Below the pieces are notes generated by a model. It was given only the letters and a program-made list of their open reading frames with translations, ran no database searches and was not told the origin of the DNA. This document shows, piece by piece, positions 16,804-25,573 of a DNA stretch of 39,725 nt (position 1 is its first letter; every line of letters starts with the position of its first letter). Source of the DNA: Crocinitomix sp. (GTDB lineage: Bacteria; Bacteroidota; Bacteroidia; Flavobacteriales_D; Crocinitomicaceae); NCBI GenBank assembly GCA_030836155.1, contig JAURQI010000010.1, positions 1-39,725 of the forward strand. The letters are read 5' to 3'. A program made the translations under genes and the position numbers.

Positions 16804-19074
16804 ATGGAGAATATTATAAAGCTTTTGCCCATAATTTTCTTGAGTCTATCTTTAAATGCTCAGGATAATTTGAATAATAATAAGTTCAAACAACTTAAAG
16901 AAGAGTTGGCTACACCTAACGTATATCGCAACGCTGCGGGGGCACCAGGGCCTCAGTATTATCAGCAAAAGGCAGATTACAAAATGAAGATCAAGTTGGA
17001 TGACGAAAACCAACGTATTTCAGGGGAAGAAACCATAACGTACATCAATAATTCACCAGATCCATTAACATATCTTTGGTTGCAGTTGGATCAGAATATT
17101 CGAAAACCTGGCTCCGATGGACAATTGAGTCGAACAAGTTCAATAGGATCGATATCATCGCCGTGGGGGCTAAAGCGCATGGTGCTTGCCAGCGAGTTTG
17201 AAGGTGGTTTTAATATTGAAAAGGTAACAGATGCTTCTGGAAAGAAGATTCCATACACGATAGTCGGAACAATGATGCGAATCGATTTGGATAAAGCTTT
17301 ATTAAATGGAGGAAGTTATTCGTTTAAAATAGATTGGTGGTACAATATCAACAACCGTATGGAAATCGGTGGTCGTTCAGGTTATGAATATTTCGAAGAG
17401 GAAGACAATTATCTGTATACAATTGCCCAGTTCTTTCCAAGAATGTGTGTCTATAACGATGTAGAAGGTTGGCAGAATAAACAATTTTTAGGTTCGGGTG
17501 AGTTTACCCTCCCATTTGGTGATTATGAAGTAGAGATTACTGTTCCTTCGGATCATGTCGTAGCTGCTACAGGAGTTCTACAGAATGCAAGCAAGGTTCT
17601 TACAAAAGAACAGCAAAATCGCTTAGAAGAAGCTGAAGAGGCTGATGCGCCAGTTTTGATTATTACTCAAGAAGAAGCTGAAGCCAACGAAAAAGAAAAA
17701 GCAAGTGGAACGAAGACTTGGATTTTTGAAGCTGAAAACGTTCGTGACTTTGCCTTTGCTTCATCTCGTAAATTTATGTGGGATGCACAATCTGTTCAGC
17801 AAGAAACAAAAAAGGTGCTAGCCATGTCATATTACCCAAAGGAAGGAAATCCACTTTGGGAAAAGTACAGCACGCGCCTAATTGTACAGACACTTAAAAC
17901 ATACTCAAAGCATACCTTTGATTACCCTTATCCGGTTGCAATTTCTGTACATGCGAATTCAATTGGCATGGAGTACCCGATGATTTGTTTTAATGGCGGA
18001 CGTCCTAATGCGGATGGCACGTATAGCGAGCGCACGAAATACGGAATGCACTCAGTCATCATTCACGAGGTAGGACATAACTATTTTCCTATGATCATCA
18101 ATTCAGACGAACGTCAATGGACGTGGATGGATGAAGGTTTAAATACATTCTTACAGTTTTTGACTGAGCAAGAGTGGCAGCGTGATTATCCATCACGCCG
18201 GGGACCAGCGCATTTGATTGTTGATTATATGAAAGGGGATAAAAGTTTTATTTCTCCAATCATGACGAATTCAGAGTCGATCTACCAGTTTGGTAATAAT
18301 GCTTACGGTAAACCGGCAACCGCTTTAAATATTTTACGCGAAACGATTCTAGGTCGTGAGTTATTCGATTATGCGTTTAAGGTATACGCAGAACGCTGGA
18401 TGTTTAAGCATCCAACACCGGCTGACTTTTTCAGAACAATGGAAGATGCAAGTGGTGTTGATTTAGATTGGTTTTGGAGAGGATGGTTTTATACCAATGA
18501 TCATGTTGACATTGGTCTTGAAAATGTGCAATGGTTTACTTTAGATACACATAACCCTGAAGTTGAAACTCAATTTGAAAAAGAATTAAATGAAATGGAG
18601 AATAAAAACATTTCAGAAATTCGCAATAAAAAGCAAATCAAAGAAACCGAAAATGAGCGAGTTCCATCCCTTGATGATGAGTACAATACGCGCGATATTT
18701 ATGCAGTAACAGCTGAAGATAAGGAGGCGTATGAGAACTTTTTGGGTGAGCTTTCAGAAGAGGACAAAGAATTGCTTAATTCGGGGTATCAATTTTATCA
18801 GTTAGATTTTGAAAATAAGGGAGGTCTTGTGATGCCATTGATTATTCAGTTCACATTTACGGATGGAACCACAGAATTAATCAAGATACCGGCTGAAATA
18901 TGGAAAAAGAATGACGAGAATGTTTCGAAAATCTTCTTCTTTAAAAAAGAAGTATTGAGAGTTGATCTAGATCCTTTCCTCGAAACAGCTGATTGTGAAA
19001 CGTATGATAATCATTGGCCACGCCAACTATTGCCTTCACGTTTCGATATTTTCGAGCGTAGAAGGGATAGATAA
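16804..19074 (+). CDS. M1 family metallopeptidase
   Basis: A 756-residue zinc peptidase of the gluzincin clan. The signal peptide ends at SLNAQ (about residue 20), so the enzyme is periplasmic or outer-membrane associated. Zinc ligands are His421 and His425 in HEVGHN and Glu444 in WMDEGLN, with Glu422 as general base. The 18-residue spacer is standard. NSIGMEYPM takes the place of the GAMEN exopeptidase motif in altered form. A charged segment of about 100 residues (about 600-690) with EEDKELL follows the catalytic half. The ATG at 16777 would overlap the upstream gene and spoil the signal peptide, so 16804 is chosen. It probably cleaves imported peptides; substrate unknown. Confidence 0.9.
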   Translation: MENIIKLLPIIFLSLSLNAQDNLNNNKFKQLKEELATPNVYRNAAGAPGPQYYQQKADYKMKIKLDDENQRISGEETITYINNSPDPLTYLWLQLDQNIRKPGSDGQLSRTSSIGSISSPWGLKRMVLASEFEGGFNIEKVTDASGKKIPYTIVGTMMRIDLDKALLNGGSYSFKIDWWYNINNRMEIGGRSGYEYFEEEDNYLYTIAQFFPRMCVYNDVEGWQNKQFLGSGEFTLPFGDYEVEITVPSDHVVAATGVLQNASKVLTKEQQNRLEEAEEADAPVLIITQEEAEANEKEKASGTKTWIFEAENVRDFAFASSRKFMWDAQSVQQETKKVLAMSYYPKEGNPLWEKYSTRLIVQTLKTYSKHTFDYPYPVAISVHANSIGMEYPMICFNGGRPNADGTYSERTKYGMHSVIIHEVGHNYFPMIINSDERQWTWMDEGLNTFLQFLTEQEWQRDYPSRRGPAHLIVDYMKGDKSFISPIMTNSESIYQFGNNAYGKPATALNILRETILGRELFDYAFKVYAERWMFKHPTPADFFRTMEDASGVDLDWFWRGWFYTNDHVDIGLENVQWFTLDTHNPEVETQFEKELNEMENKNISEIRNKKQIKETENERVPSLDDEYNTRDIYAVTAEDKEAYENFLGELSEEDKELLNSGYQFYQLDFENKGGLVMPLIIQFTFTDGTTELIKIPAEIWKKNDENVSKIFFFKKEVLRVDLDPFLETADCETYDNHWPRQLLPSRFDIFERRRDR

Positions 19075-19079
19075 GAACT

Positions 19080-20084
19080 TTATTGATTAAGTATTGCGCC
19101 ACAGATTCTAAAATCGGGTACAAAGGGCATAGGCTTCCAAGGGGTGTTGGTAGAACTTTTTGTCAATACCACGCTGTTTTTCACTGCGTTTTTAGATCTT
19201 GCTCTGGATATAGCGGGTATGGGTAGTTTATTAGTGATAAACATGTATGACTCAAACTCCAAAGTATCCCCATCTTTTACTGTTTCCTTCAACAAAACAA
19301 GTCGAGGATGCTTCTTTTTGTATTCATCAAGAAATGCCTTTGTTTCGTCTCGTTCACTATCCAGTTGAAAGTGTTCTATAACTATAAAAACAGGTTGCTC
19401 AATGACAAGGCCAAAATCGGAAATATCAAATTGAATCGAATAATCAAGATGATAAAATCGCTCTTTAATCTCAAAAGTTTTAATTACTGGCGTGGGCAAT
19501 AAATCTTGGCCAGGAAGTCCTGTTGAACTATCAACAGCAAAAATTCGCAGTCCAAACCGGAGTTCACAATCCTTAATCTCACCCATTCCTAATTCTACTT
19601 TCTTAGCATAGTACTTCATGGTATCGTTTAGACTATTCGTATTGTCCACTAATAGCGCAAAAGACTCACCAGTACCTAGTGTATCTAGAAGCAACCATGC
19701 TGACATGCCGAAATGCCCACTGCCAAGACAGATATCATCAGATTTTTCTGTGGTGTTAATTTCAATCGTTTCAAGTTTTCTATCGCGCGCTTTTAAAATG
19801 ATTTGATTATCCGTTAATAATAAATGAAGGACAGATACACTCGTATCTTTATAACCGACATGTTCGATTTTGATGAATTGATTCGAGATCTCTGCACCTC
19901 TCAAGTCCATAGTGAATTGACCATTTTCGTCGCTTAGCGTTGCTAAATTCATCGCTATGATTCCCATTTTAACAAATGGAATGGGTTCATACGCTTCGTT
20001 AATAATTCTTCCGGAAAGGCTTGTTTGACCATAAGTCAGGTTAGTCATAACCAATACGGCTATTAGTTGAATACACTTCATCAT
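19080..20084 (-). CDS. Exported protein with carboxypeptidase-regulatory-like domain
   Basis: A 334-residue protein. The signal peptide ends near NLTYGQ. Residues about 22-95 match the CarboxypepD_reg-like fold common in Bacteroidota: LSGRIINEAYEPIPFVKMGI, then LATLSDENGQFTMDL and IKIEHVGYKD. This domain usually precedes a TonB-dependent receptor, but here a beta-rich domain of about 230 residues follows with no barrel, so it is a stand-alone envelope protein. Two Met codons (20084 and 20081) are equivalent start choices. A well-formed promoter lies 40 nt upstream. It is convergent with the M1 peptidase, 5 bp apart. Function unknown. Confidence 0.75.
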   Translation of the reverse strand: MMKCIQLIAVLVMTNLTYGQTSLSGRIINEAYEPIPFVKMGIIAMNLATLSDENGQFTMDLRGAEISNQFIKIEHVGYKDTSVSVLHLLLTDNQIILKARDRKLETIEINTTEKSDDICLGSGHFGMSAWLLLDTLGTGESFALLVDNTNSLNDTMKYYAKKVELGMGEIKDCELRFGLRIFAVDSSTGLPGQDLLPTPVIKTFEIKERFYHLDYSIQFDISDFGLVIEQPVFIVIEHFQLDSERDETKAFLDEYKKKHPRLVLLKETVKDGDTLEFESYMFITNKLPIPAISRARSKNAVKNSVVLTKSSTNTPWKPMPFVPDFRICGAILNQ

Positions 20085-20124
20085 TTTATTGTTTTAAGTT
20101 TTGGGTGGGACGCTTGCTGTTAGG

Positions 20125-20153
20125 CAAAGTTACGGATGAAGTGTATTCTCAAA
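20125..20153 (-). promoter_or_regulatory. Promoter of the carboxypeptidase-regulatory-like gene
   Basis: The best-formed promoter in the window. The minus strand has TTTG (20150-20153), 17 nt, then TAACTTTG (20125-20132), both matching the Flavobacterium/Bacteroides -33 and -7 consensus. It leaves a leader of roughly 35 nt. Confidence 0.65.
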
Positions 20154-20185
20154 CTTAAATTATGAAAGATTAACAGTTGTTTAGG

Positions 20186-21379
20186 TCAAGCTGTTTCCTT
20201 AATCGCCTCGATAATAGTTTTACCAGCCTCTTTGATTTGTTCCATGGTAATTGAGAGGGGAGGAGAGAGTCTGAAACTATTGGGGCAAGATAAAAACCAA
20301 AAGCCAATTAAGCCTTTTTCAAGACAACAGTCAACCACTTTTTTTACCCTATCAAAATCTGCCATTTCGATAGCAAACATGAGTCCAGCCCGGCGGATTT
20401 CATTGATTTCTGGAGATTGAATTAATTGTTTTTCTAATGCTAGTCCCTTTGATTCTGCCTCTTCTACCCATTTTTCTGATTTTATAAGTTCAACCGTTGC
20501 GTTAGCAGCAGCTGCAATCACAGGATTACCTCCAAAAGTTGTGATGTGTCCTAGCATAGGGTTATGGGTAAGTAATTGCATGTTTTTGTGAGATGAGATG
20601 AATGCACCGACTGGCATTCCTCCACCTAGCGCTTTCCCTAACGTAAGGATGTCAGGTGCGACGTTAAAATGCTCAAACGCGAAGTTTTTACCTGTTCTTC
20701 CCATTCCTGTTTGAACTTCATCAAAGATGAGTTGTGTTCCCGTTTGATCGCAACGATTTCGCAAGGCTTTCATAAAGTCATGGTTGGGTATTCTGACTCC
20801 CGCATCTCCTTGAATGGGTTCGATTATAACCGCCGCAGTTTTTTCTGTAATTGCGGATAATTCCTCTCGAGAATTGAAGGTTAAAAATTTTATTCCGGGT
20901 AATAGCGGACGGAAAGCTGATTTCTTTATTTCATTATGACTGACGCTCAATGATCCATGAGTTGCTCCATGGTAAGCTCCTTTATAGGCAATGATTTCTT
21001 TCCGACCAGTGATGCGTTTGGCCAATTTAATGGCGCCTTCATTTGCTTCAGTACCTGAATTGACCATGTAGGTGCAACTTAAATGATCGGGTAGAATGGA
21101 TGCGAGGTTTTCTGCAAGCTGAAGAGCCGCATCTTGAACATATTCGCCGTAAACCATGACGTGCATGTATTTATCCAATTGCTCCTTAATGGCTCTAGTG
21201 ACCTTCGGATGTCTGTGTCCTACATTATTGACGGCAACTCCGGCTATCATGTCCATGTATCGTTTTCCGTCCTGATCCCAAATATAAATACCTTCGGCTT
21301 TGGCCACATCGATTAAGTATGGCGCGTCATTTGTTGGAGCCAGTTGTTTTAGGAATCTTGATTTACGTTTTGAATCCAT
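20186..21379 (-). CDS. Class III aminotransferase (acetylornithine/ornithine-type)
   Basis: A 397-residue PLP enzyme. Visible are the phosphate-binding VNSGTEANEGAIKLAKR, YKGAYHGATHGSLSVS, the PLP-ring Asp220 in LIFDEVQTGMGRTG and the Schiff-base Lys249 in LTLGKALGGGMPVGAF. This places it in the subgroup with ArgD, ornithine, 4-aminobutyrate and lysine epsilon aminotransferases. No arginine biosynthesis gene is nearby, so the amino donor is not determined. Cytosolic, no signal. A TAnnTTTG element is 16 nt upstream, so it is probably monocistronic, lying behind the terminator of the sigma-factor operon. Confidence 0.9.
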   Translation of the reverse strand: MDSKRKSRFLKQLAPTNDAPYLIDVAKAEGIYIWDQDGKRYMDMIAGVAVNNVGHRHPKVTRAIKEQLDKYMHVMVYGEYVQDAALQLAENLASILPDHLSCTYMVNSGTEANEGAIKLAKRITGRKEIIAYKGAYHGATHGSLSVSHNEIKKSAFRPLLPGIKFLTFNSREELSAITEKTAAVIIEPIQGDAGVRIPNHDFMKALRNRCDQTGTQLIFDEVQTGMGRTGKNFAFEHFNVAPDILTLGKALGGGMPVGAFISSHKNMQLLTHNPMLGHITTFGGNPVIAAAANATVELIKSEKWVEEAESKGLALEKQLIQSPEINEIRRAGLMFAIEMADFDRVKKVVDCCLEKGLIGFWFLSCPNSFRLSPPLSITMEQIKEAGKTIIEAIKETA

Positions 21380-21395
21380 ATCTGATACTTTGATT

Positions 21396-21403
21396 CAAAA
21401 ATA
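21396..21403 (-). promoter_or_regulatory. TAnnTTTG -7 element of the aminotransferase gene
   Basis: The minus strand reads TATTTTTG, 16 nt from the ATG at 21379. The upstream region is occupied by the sigma-operon terminator hairpin, so the -33 box is replaced by T-rich sequence. Confidence 0.45.
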
Positions 21404-21414
21404 CACGGAAAGAA

Positions 21415-21442
21415 AAAAAGAGCTTCTAGAAAAGCTCTTTTT
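21415..21442 (-). terminator. Rho-independent terminator of the sigma/anti-sigma/Spy operon
   Basis: AAAAAGAGCTT (21415-21425) and AAGCTCTTTTT (21432-21442) form an 11-bp stem with a 6-nt loop. On the minus strand it lies 17 bp after the Spy-like stop codon and runs into T-rich sequence, as expected for intrinsic termination. Confidence 0.8.
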
Positions 21443-21459
21443 ATTTATCAATTGTTTGT

Positions 21460-21942
21460 TTAAGGTCTGTCACCTGGTGGTGGCGGTGGACCTCCGCGAT
21501 CAGATTTAAGACGGTCCAGCAATAGTCTTCTGAATTTCTCTTCCGCAATAAAAACTTTTGCCGCTTTTCTTATTCCTAAAAGGTCTGCAAACTTTTTCAA
21601 ATAGTTTTGCCTGACTTCACTTTCTTTTTTTTCAGCAGTGAATATCAGTTCAAATAATTCATAGATACGATCATCGCTTAATTTGTCGGCATTACGCAAT
21701 TCTTTTTTGTATTGTTTTCTTTCCTTGTGAAGTGCTTCTACATCAGCTTCGTAAGTATTGTATATCGGCCAAAATTTTTCAGCTTCGTCCGGAGTCAGCT
21801 CAAGTTCTGTCGAAATAAAAGCAATTTTCTGCGCTTTAATTTTTTCCCGTTTTTCCTGCCCTGGACCGCCTCCAGGCGGTTGTCCAAATATTAATCCTGA
21901 GGACAGGATGGAAATGAATATGAGTAATAATTTCTTTTTCAT
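21460..21942 (-). CDS. Spy/CpxP-like periplasmic protein
   Basis: A 160-residue exported protein. The signal peptide ends at GLIFGQ, then comes a Gly/Pro linker (PPGGGPGQEK), a helical domain and a Pro-rich tail (PPPPPGD). LELTPDEAEKFWPIYNTYE is the LTxxEAxxFWPxYN motif that Bacteroidota Spy-like proteins carry, and the rest is predicted long charged helices. Known relatives (Spy, CpxP, CnrX) are periplasmic chaperones or stress and metal sensors. It is the last gene of an ECF sigma / anti-sigma candidate / Spy cluster, a common Bacteroidota arrangement, which implies an envelope stress circuit. 11 bp follow the upstream gene. Confidence 0.85.
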   Translation of the reverse strand: MKKKLLLIFISILSSGLIFGQPPGGGPGQEKREKIKAQKIAFISTELELTPDEAEKFWPIYNTYEADVEALHKERKQYKKELRNADKLSDDRIYELFELIFTAEKKESEVRQNYLKKFADLLGIRKAAKVFIAEEKFRRLLLDRLKSDRGGPPPPPGDRP

Positions 21943-21953
21943 GTGATTATAGT

Positions 21954-22598
21954 TTATAAATCTAGGTAATAATCCAATAGTTCTTCTTCTGTATAGTCGA
22001 CATAGTTGTCGTAGTTGATTGAAGTGGTAGTATCTTCAATGCTCAAATTGCTCTCAATAACATAGTCAATTAGCTCATGTTCATCCATTACCGCTAAATA
22101 ATCGTCAAAGATGACATGTTCAACTAATGAGTCAACAGCAATGATTGATGGATTTTCAGCAACACTATTATTTTCTTTAAAGTCTACCGTCAAGAATAGA
22201 ATAGCTAAAACTGCTGCTATTGATCCAACCAAATAAAATAGGCGCATTGGAATTATACGTCCTTCGTCAGGCCTATAGTTAACCTTTTTAATTATCACGG
22301 TAGGGAACGCATTAAAAAATGATTTTTCAACTTCAGGCTTTTTAGCTTTGCCCAATTGATCAAGGATCGGGCTTTCTATGTCTACAGTATCCATTTCTGA
22401 GCCCAAAGAATCGTTCAACTGATCAAAGAAACCTTCGGGTACAGCTGGCCGTTCTGTCTTTTTTAACTGGTTTAAGATACCGTTTTTACTTTGTATTTTT
22501 TGCATTAAATCATCGTAAAACTGATCAAAGAAACCATCAGGAACAATCGGTTTTTTCCGTTTGCTGAATTGATTTAATATGTCCTTATTTGTTTCCAT
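21954..22598 (-). CDS. Putative anti-sigma factor with triple N-terminal repeat
   Basis: A 214-residue single-pass membrane protein. The cytosolic part has three copies of a segment of about 30 residues starting at residues 7, 41 and 78, each with the pattern I-L-x-Q-L-x-K-x-x-x-P-x-V-x-x-x-F-F. One hydrophobic helix follows (about 121-138), then an acidic Tyr-rich tail outside (DNYVDYTEEELLDYYLDL). No zinc-binding HxxxCxxC motif is present. Position directly after the ECF sigma gene (32 bp) and the topology support an anti-sigma role; that is inference. The repeat is unlike the anti-sigma domains I know. Confidence 0.6.
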   Translation of the reverse strand: METNKDILNQFSKRKKPIVPDGFFDQFYDDLMQKIQSKNGILNQLKKTERPAVPEGFFDQLNDSLGSEMDTVDIESPILDQLGKAKKPEVEKSFFNAFPTVIIKKVNYRPDEGRIIPMRLFYLVGSIAAVLAILFLTVDFKENNSVAENPSIIAVDSLVEHVIFDDYLAVMDEHELIDYVIESNLSIEDTTTSINYDNYVDYTEEELLDYYLDL

Positions 22599-22630
22599 TT
22601 GATTCTTTGACTCTCTTTTTACTAAAACGT

Positions 22631-23173
22631 TTAATCTTCTATTAAAAATTCTTCAATTTTTTTTACGGCCAAGTGGTACGATGCCTTTAATCCACCTACG
22701 CTTGTGCCTGTTAATTCTGATATTTCAGAGAATTTCAGTTCATCAAAATACTTAAGGTTAAAAACTAATAATTGTTTTTCAGGTAGAGTAGACATGGCCT
22801 TTTTTAACTTATCTTCAATCTCTTCAGGCGATAATGCTGTTCCTTCTACAACCACTTTATTCTCGAAAAGTGGCGGATCTAAATCAACGGTCTTCATTTT
22901 ACTCGATTTGGCTAAAAATGTATGAGTTTCATTATAGGCTATGCGAAATAACCATGTGTATAATCCAGATTCTTCTCTGAATTTAGGCAACCCTTTCCAC
23001 GCTTTGATGAATACATTTTGCATTACATCTTCTGTGTCCTGATGATTTTTGGTATAGCGGCGAATTTGCCAATAAATACGCTGTTGAAATTTCTGTACGA
23101 TTAAACGAAACCCATTTGCCTCGTTTTCACGATAGGCATCCAGTAATGATTTGTCTGCTACATTAATTCCCAT
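22631..23173 (-). CDS. RNA polymerase ECF sigma factor
   Basis: A 180-residue ECF-type sigma-70 protein. Region 2 spans about residues 20-85, with HQDTEDVMQNVFIKAWKGL (the DAEDVxQExF motif, -10 recognition) and GLYTWLFRIAYNETHTFL. Region 4 spans about 120-175, with LPEKQLLVFNLKYFDELKFSE, then SELTGTSVGGLKASYHLAVKK as the helix-turn-helix for the -35 region. It is first in the sigma / anti-sigma candidate / Spy operon and lies 45 bp downstream of the transketolase C half on the same strand, with no visible terminator or TAnnTTTG between. Read-through from that operon is possible, and self-activated promoters would not match the housekeeping motif. Confidence 0.92.
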   Translation of the reverse strand: MGINVADKSLLDAYRENEANGFRLIVQKFQQRIYWQIRRYTKNHQDTEDVMQNVFIKAWKGLPKFREESGLYTWLFRIAYNETHTFLAKSSKMKTVDLDPPLFENKVVVEGTALSPEEIEDKLKKAMSTLPEKQLLVFNLKYFDELKFSEISELTGTSVGGLKASYHLAVKKIEEFLIED

Positions 23174-23218
23174 ACGCTTTAATTCCAGTTTTGGAGTGAG
23201 ATAAGGGAAAAGTAGGAT

Positions 23219-24178
23219 TTATTTGCGCAGAATTACTTTTTCTGCAGCAGCAACGATATCTGGTGTGTCAATATTATACTTAGCCATCAGCTCGTCACCT
23301 TTACCACTTTCACCGAATGTATCATTTACAGCGACCATTTCAAGTGGTGAAGGGGCTTTTCTCGCTAAAAGTTGAGAAATTGAATCACCTAATCCACCAT
23401 TCATCATGTGTTCTTCTGCTGTTACGACACATTTTGTCTTACTCACCGAAGCTAAGACTGCCTTTTCATCTAAAGGTTTAATTGTGTGAATATTTATTAT
23501 TTCAGGATTAATACCTTTTTCTAATAAAATCTGAGAAGCTTCAATAGCTTTCCATACCAAATGACCTGTAGCTATGATTGTTACATCTTTTCCTTCACGT
23601 AAAACATCAGCTTTTCCAATCTCGAATTTTTTATTCGGATCTGTGAAATTTGGTACTTTTGGTCGCCCAAAACGCAAATAAACGGGACCGTCATGCTCGG
23701 CGATAGCAATCGTCGCAGCCTTTGTTTCATTATAATCACATGGCGAAATGACAGTCATATTCGGCAGCATTTTCATTAAACCAATGTCTTCTAATATTTG
23801 ATGAGTCGCACCATCTTCGCCTAGTGTCAAGCCGGCGTGAGAAGCACAAATTTTAACGTTTTTATTGGAGTAGGCTACAGATTGTCTAATTTGGTCATAG
23901 ACACGTCCTGTAGAGAAGTTTGCAAATGTCCCTGTAAATGGAATTTTCCCTCCAATCGTTAGACCTGCGGCAATACCAATCATATTTGCCTCAGCGATAC
24001 CTACTTGAAAAAATCGATCTGGATGTGCGTCCTCAAAGGCGTTCATTTTTAACGACCCCGTTAGGTCGGCACAAAGGGCGACTACATTTTCATTTGTTTT
24101 ACCTAGTTCCGATAATCCGGCTCCAAATCCTGAGCGTGTATCTTTGTGGTCTTGAATTTCAAATTCTTTCATCTCCAT
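23219..24178 (-). CDS. Transketolase C-terminal half
   Basis: A 319-residue protein equal to the pyrimidine-binding and C-terminal domains of transketolase. GFGAGLSELGKTNENVVALCADL, FQVGIAEANMIGIAAGL (with the catalytic Glu of the V-G-I-A-E-x-N motif contacting the thiamine aminopyrimidine), FTGTFANFSTGRVYDQIRQSVAYS and HAGLTLGEDGATHQ are typical. With the N half at 25573-26415 it makes a split two-subunit enzyme, as in many bacteria and archaea, moving two-carbon units in the pentose phosphate pathway. Unusually, a secreted VWA gene lies between the halves. MEMKE offers two starts (24178 or 24172). Confidence 0.93.
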   Translation of the reverse strand: MEMKEFEIQDHKDTRSGFGAGLSELGKTNENVVALCADLTGSLKMNAFEDAHPDRFFQVGIAEANMIGIAAGLTIGGKIPFTGTFANFSTGRVYDQIRQSVAYSNKNVKICASHAGLTLGEDGATHQILEDIGLMKMLPNMTVISPCDYNETKAATIAIAEHDGPVYLRFGRPKVPNFTDPNKKFEIGKADVLREGKDVTIIATGHLVWKAIEASQILLEKGINPEIINIHTIKPLDEKAVLASVSKTKCVVTAEEHMMNGGLGDSISQLLARKAPSPLEMVAVNDTFGESGKGDELMAKYNIDTPDIVAAAEKVILRK

Positions 24179-24208
24179 AGGTTTGTTTCTTTGTTTTGGC
24201 TGATTTAT

Positions 24209-25573
24209 CTAGAGGTTCATAAAAACATTTTCTCCAGATCTTATCGTAAACTCTTTTTCTGTTGTATAATCTGTTGATGCAGCCGATTCAATTCGGTAAA
24301 CCAACTTATATTTTCCCGGTTGCAAGAATAGGGTTTGATTCAGGTTATTAGGATCTAAATCGCACACCCATTCATCTTGTCGCGATGCTTCTGATATAAA
24401 AATTTGACCTACAATTGCTTTGTGGCATTTTAACTTGAGCATGCCGGATCCAGGTATGTCAATGTAGGTGTGTGCGCTTTGATTTACAGCGATATCTTTT
24501 TTGTAAATCCGCGGAAGGGTTAATATTTCCAGATCGTATTTACCTACTATATAGTTTTGTAACTCATCGGCATCTTGAACGTTCAGCGTAATTGATTTTC
24601 CAGCTTGGCTGACTCTCATTTTAACATTTGACTTTTTTGTCGGTCCTTTTATTCGGGCAACAAGTTTCCCTTGAGGGCAGTAGGCCGGAATAGTGTTGTG
24701 CGTGTATTTTTGAACGGATATGTTCTTCACTTCGACTTTAGGTAGGGTATTGACAACCATATCATATTTGAGCTCAGGATCAATAATTGTGATGGTATCA
24801 GGATTGTCTTTAAAATTCATGGTATGCATGAATGTATACTTAAGATTTTTTGTACCTGCTTCGTATAAAAAGACAGAAACGTCTGTCTCTGTTGGTTTCT
24901 TATGAATGTCATTCAGATTAATCTGAACGGTGGTATTTAATAAAGCGTCACTAATGACTGATTTCATTACTTTTCTAAACGACTCATAAGTAGAAGCCTC
25001 ATATGTCCGGCCAATGCAATTAAAATCGTTCAGGTACTTCAGATCGATTCCGAGTCCAACAACAAAAGGTGTAACATTAATTCCTTTATTTTTAAGCTTG
25101 CGTGCAACTTCACACGGAAACTGGTCACAAGCTTCTTGTCCATCAGTAATTAAGATGATAATATTCCGGGCATTTTTATCTGGAAAATCTTCTGCGGCGG
25201 CCTCAAGTGATCGGGCAATAGGAGTTGTTCCTTTTGGCTCAACACGATCTATAAAAGAAGTGATCTTTGCAACATTGTCTCCTCCAAAAGGAATTTCCAG
25301 TTTGGTATCGTCACAATCTTGAAAGGTAGGTGTAATAGGTGATTGATGTCCATATACGCGCAACGCGATCTCTAAATTTGGAACACCATCCAATTCATTG
25401 ATAGCTTCTTTTAGAATTTCCCGCGCACGAACAATTTTAGTTGCACCTTCCCATTTCCCATTCATAGAATTTGACGCATCAAAAATAAAAAGTATGCGCG
25501 TCAATTCCTGAGCTTGACTTTGAATACCCGTCAAGAGCAAAAATGAGAATATGAGAATTTTTTTGATCAACAT
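24209..25573 (-). CDS. Exported von Willebrand factor A domain protein
   Basis: A 454-residue protein. The signal peptide ends at IQSQAQ (residue about 22). The VWA domain (about 25-210) has the MIDAS metal site: Asp32-x-Ser34-x-Ser36 in FDASNSMNG, Thr116/117 in KGTTPIARS and Asp144 in LITDGQEACD. The layout resembles bacterial proteins with VWA plus beta-sandwich repeats. The remaining 240 residues look like two or three beta domains. Its ATG overlaps the stop of the transketolase N half in TAATG, so the two are translationally coupled, and the C half follows after 30 bp. No metabolic link is obvious; the protein is likely periplasmic or secreted while transketolase is cytosolic. Confidence 0.85.
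   Translation of the reverse strand: MLIKKILIFSFLLLTGIQSQAQELTRILFIFDASNSMNGKWEGATKIVRAREILKEAINELDGVPNLEIALRVYGHQSPITPTFQDCDDTKLEIPFGGDNVAKITSFIDRVEPKGTTPIARSLEAAAEDFPDKNARNIIILITDGQEACDQFPCEVARKLKNKGINVTPFVVGLGIDLKYLNDFNCIGRTYEASTYESFRKVMKSVISDALLNTTVQINLNDIHKKPTETDVSVFLYEAGTKNLKYTFMHTMNFKDNPDTITIIDPELKYDMVVNTLPKVEVKNISVQKYTHNTIPAYCPQGKLVARIKGPTKKSNVKMRVSQAGKSITLNVQDADELQNYIVGKYDLEILTLPRIYKKDIAVNQSAHTYIDIPGSGMLKLKCHKAIVGQIFISEASRQDEWVCDLDPNNLNQTLFLQPGKYKLVYRIESAASTDYTTEKEFTIRSGENVFMNL

Noticed and set aside
19144-19806. Several plus-strand ORFs of 60-74 codons opposite the carboxypeptidase-regulatory-like gene
   Set aside because: They are antisense shadows of a well-supported gene with a signal peptide and a good promoter; none has its own signals.
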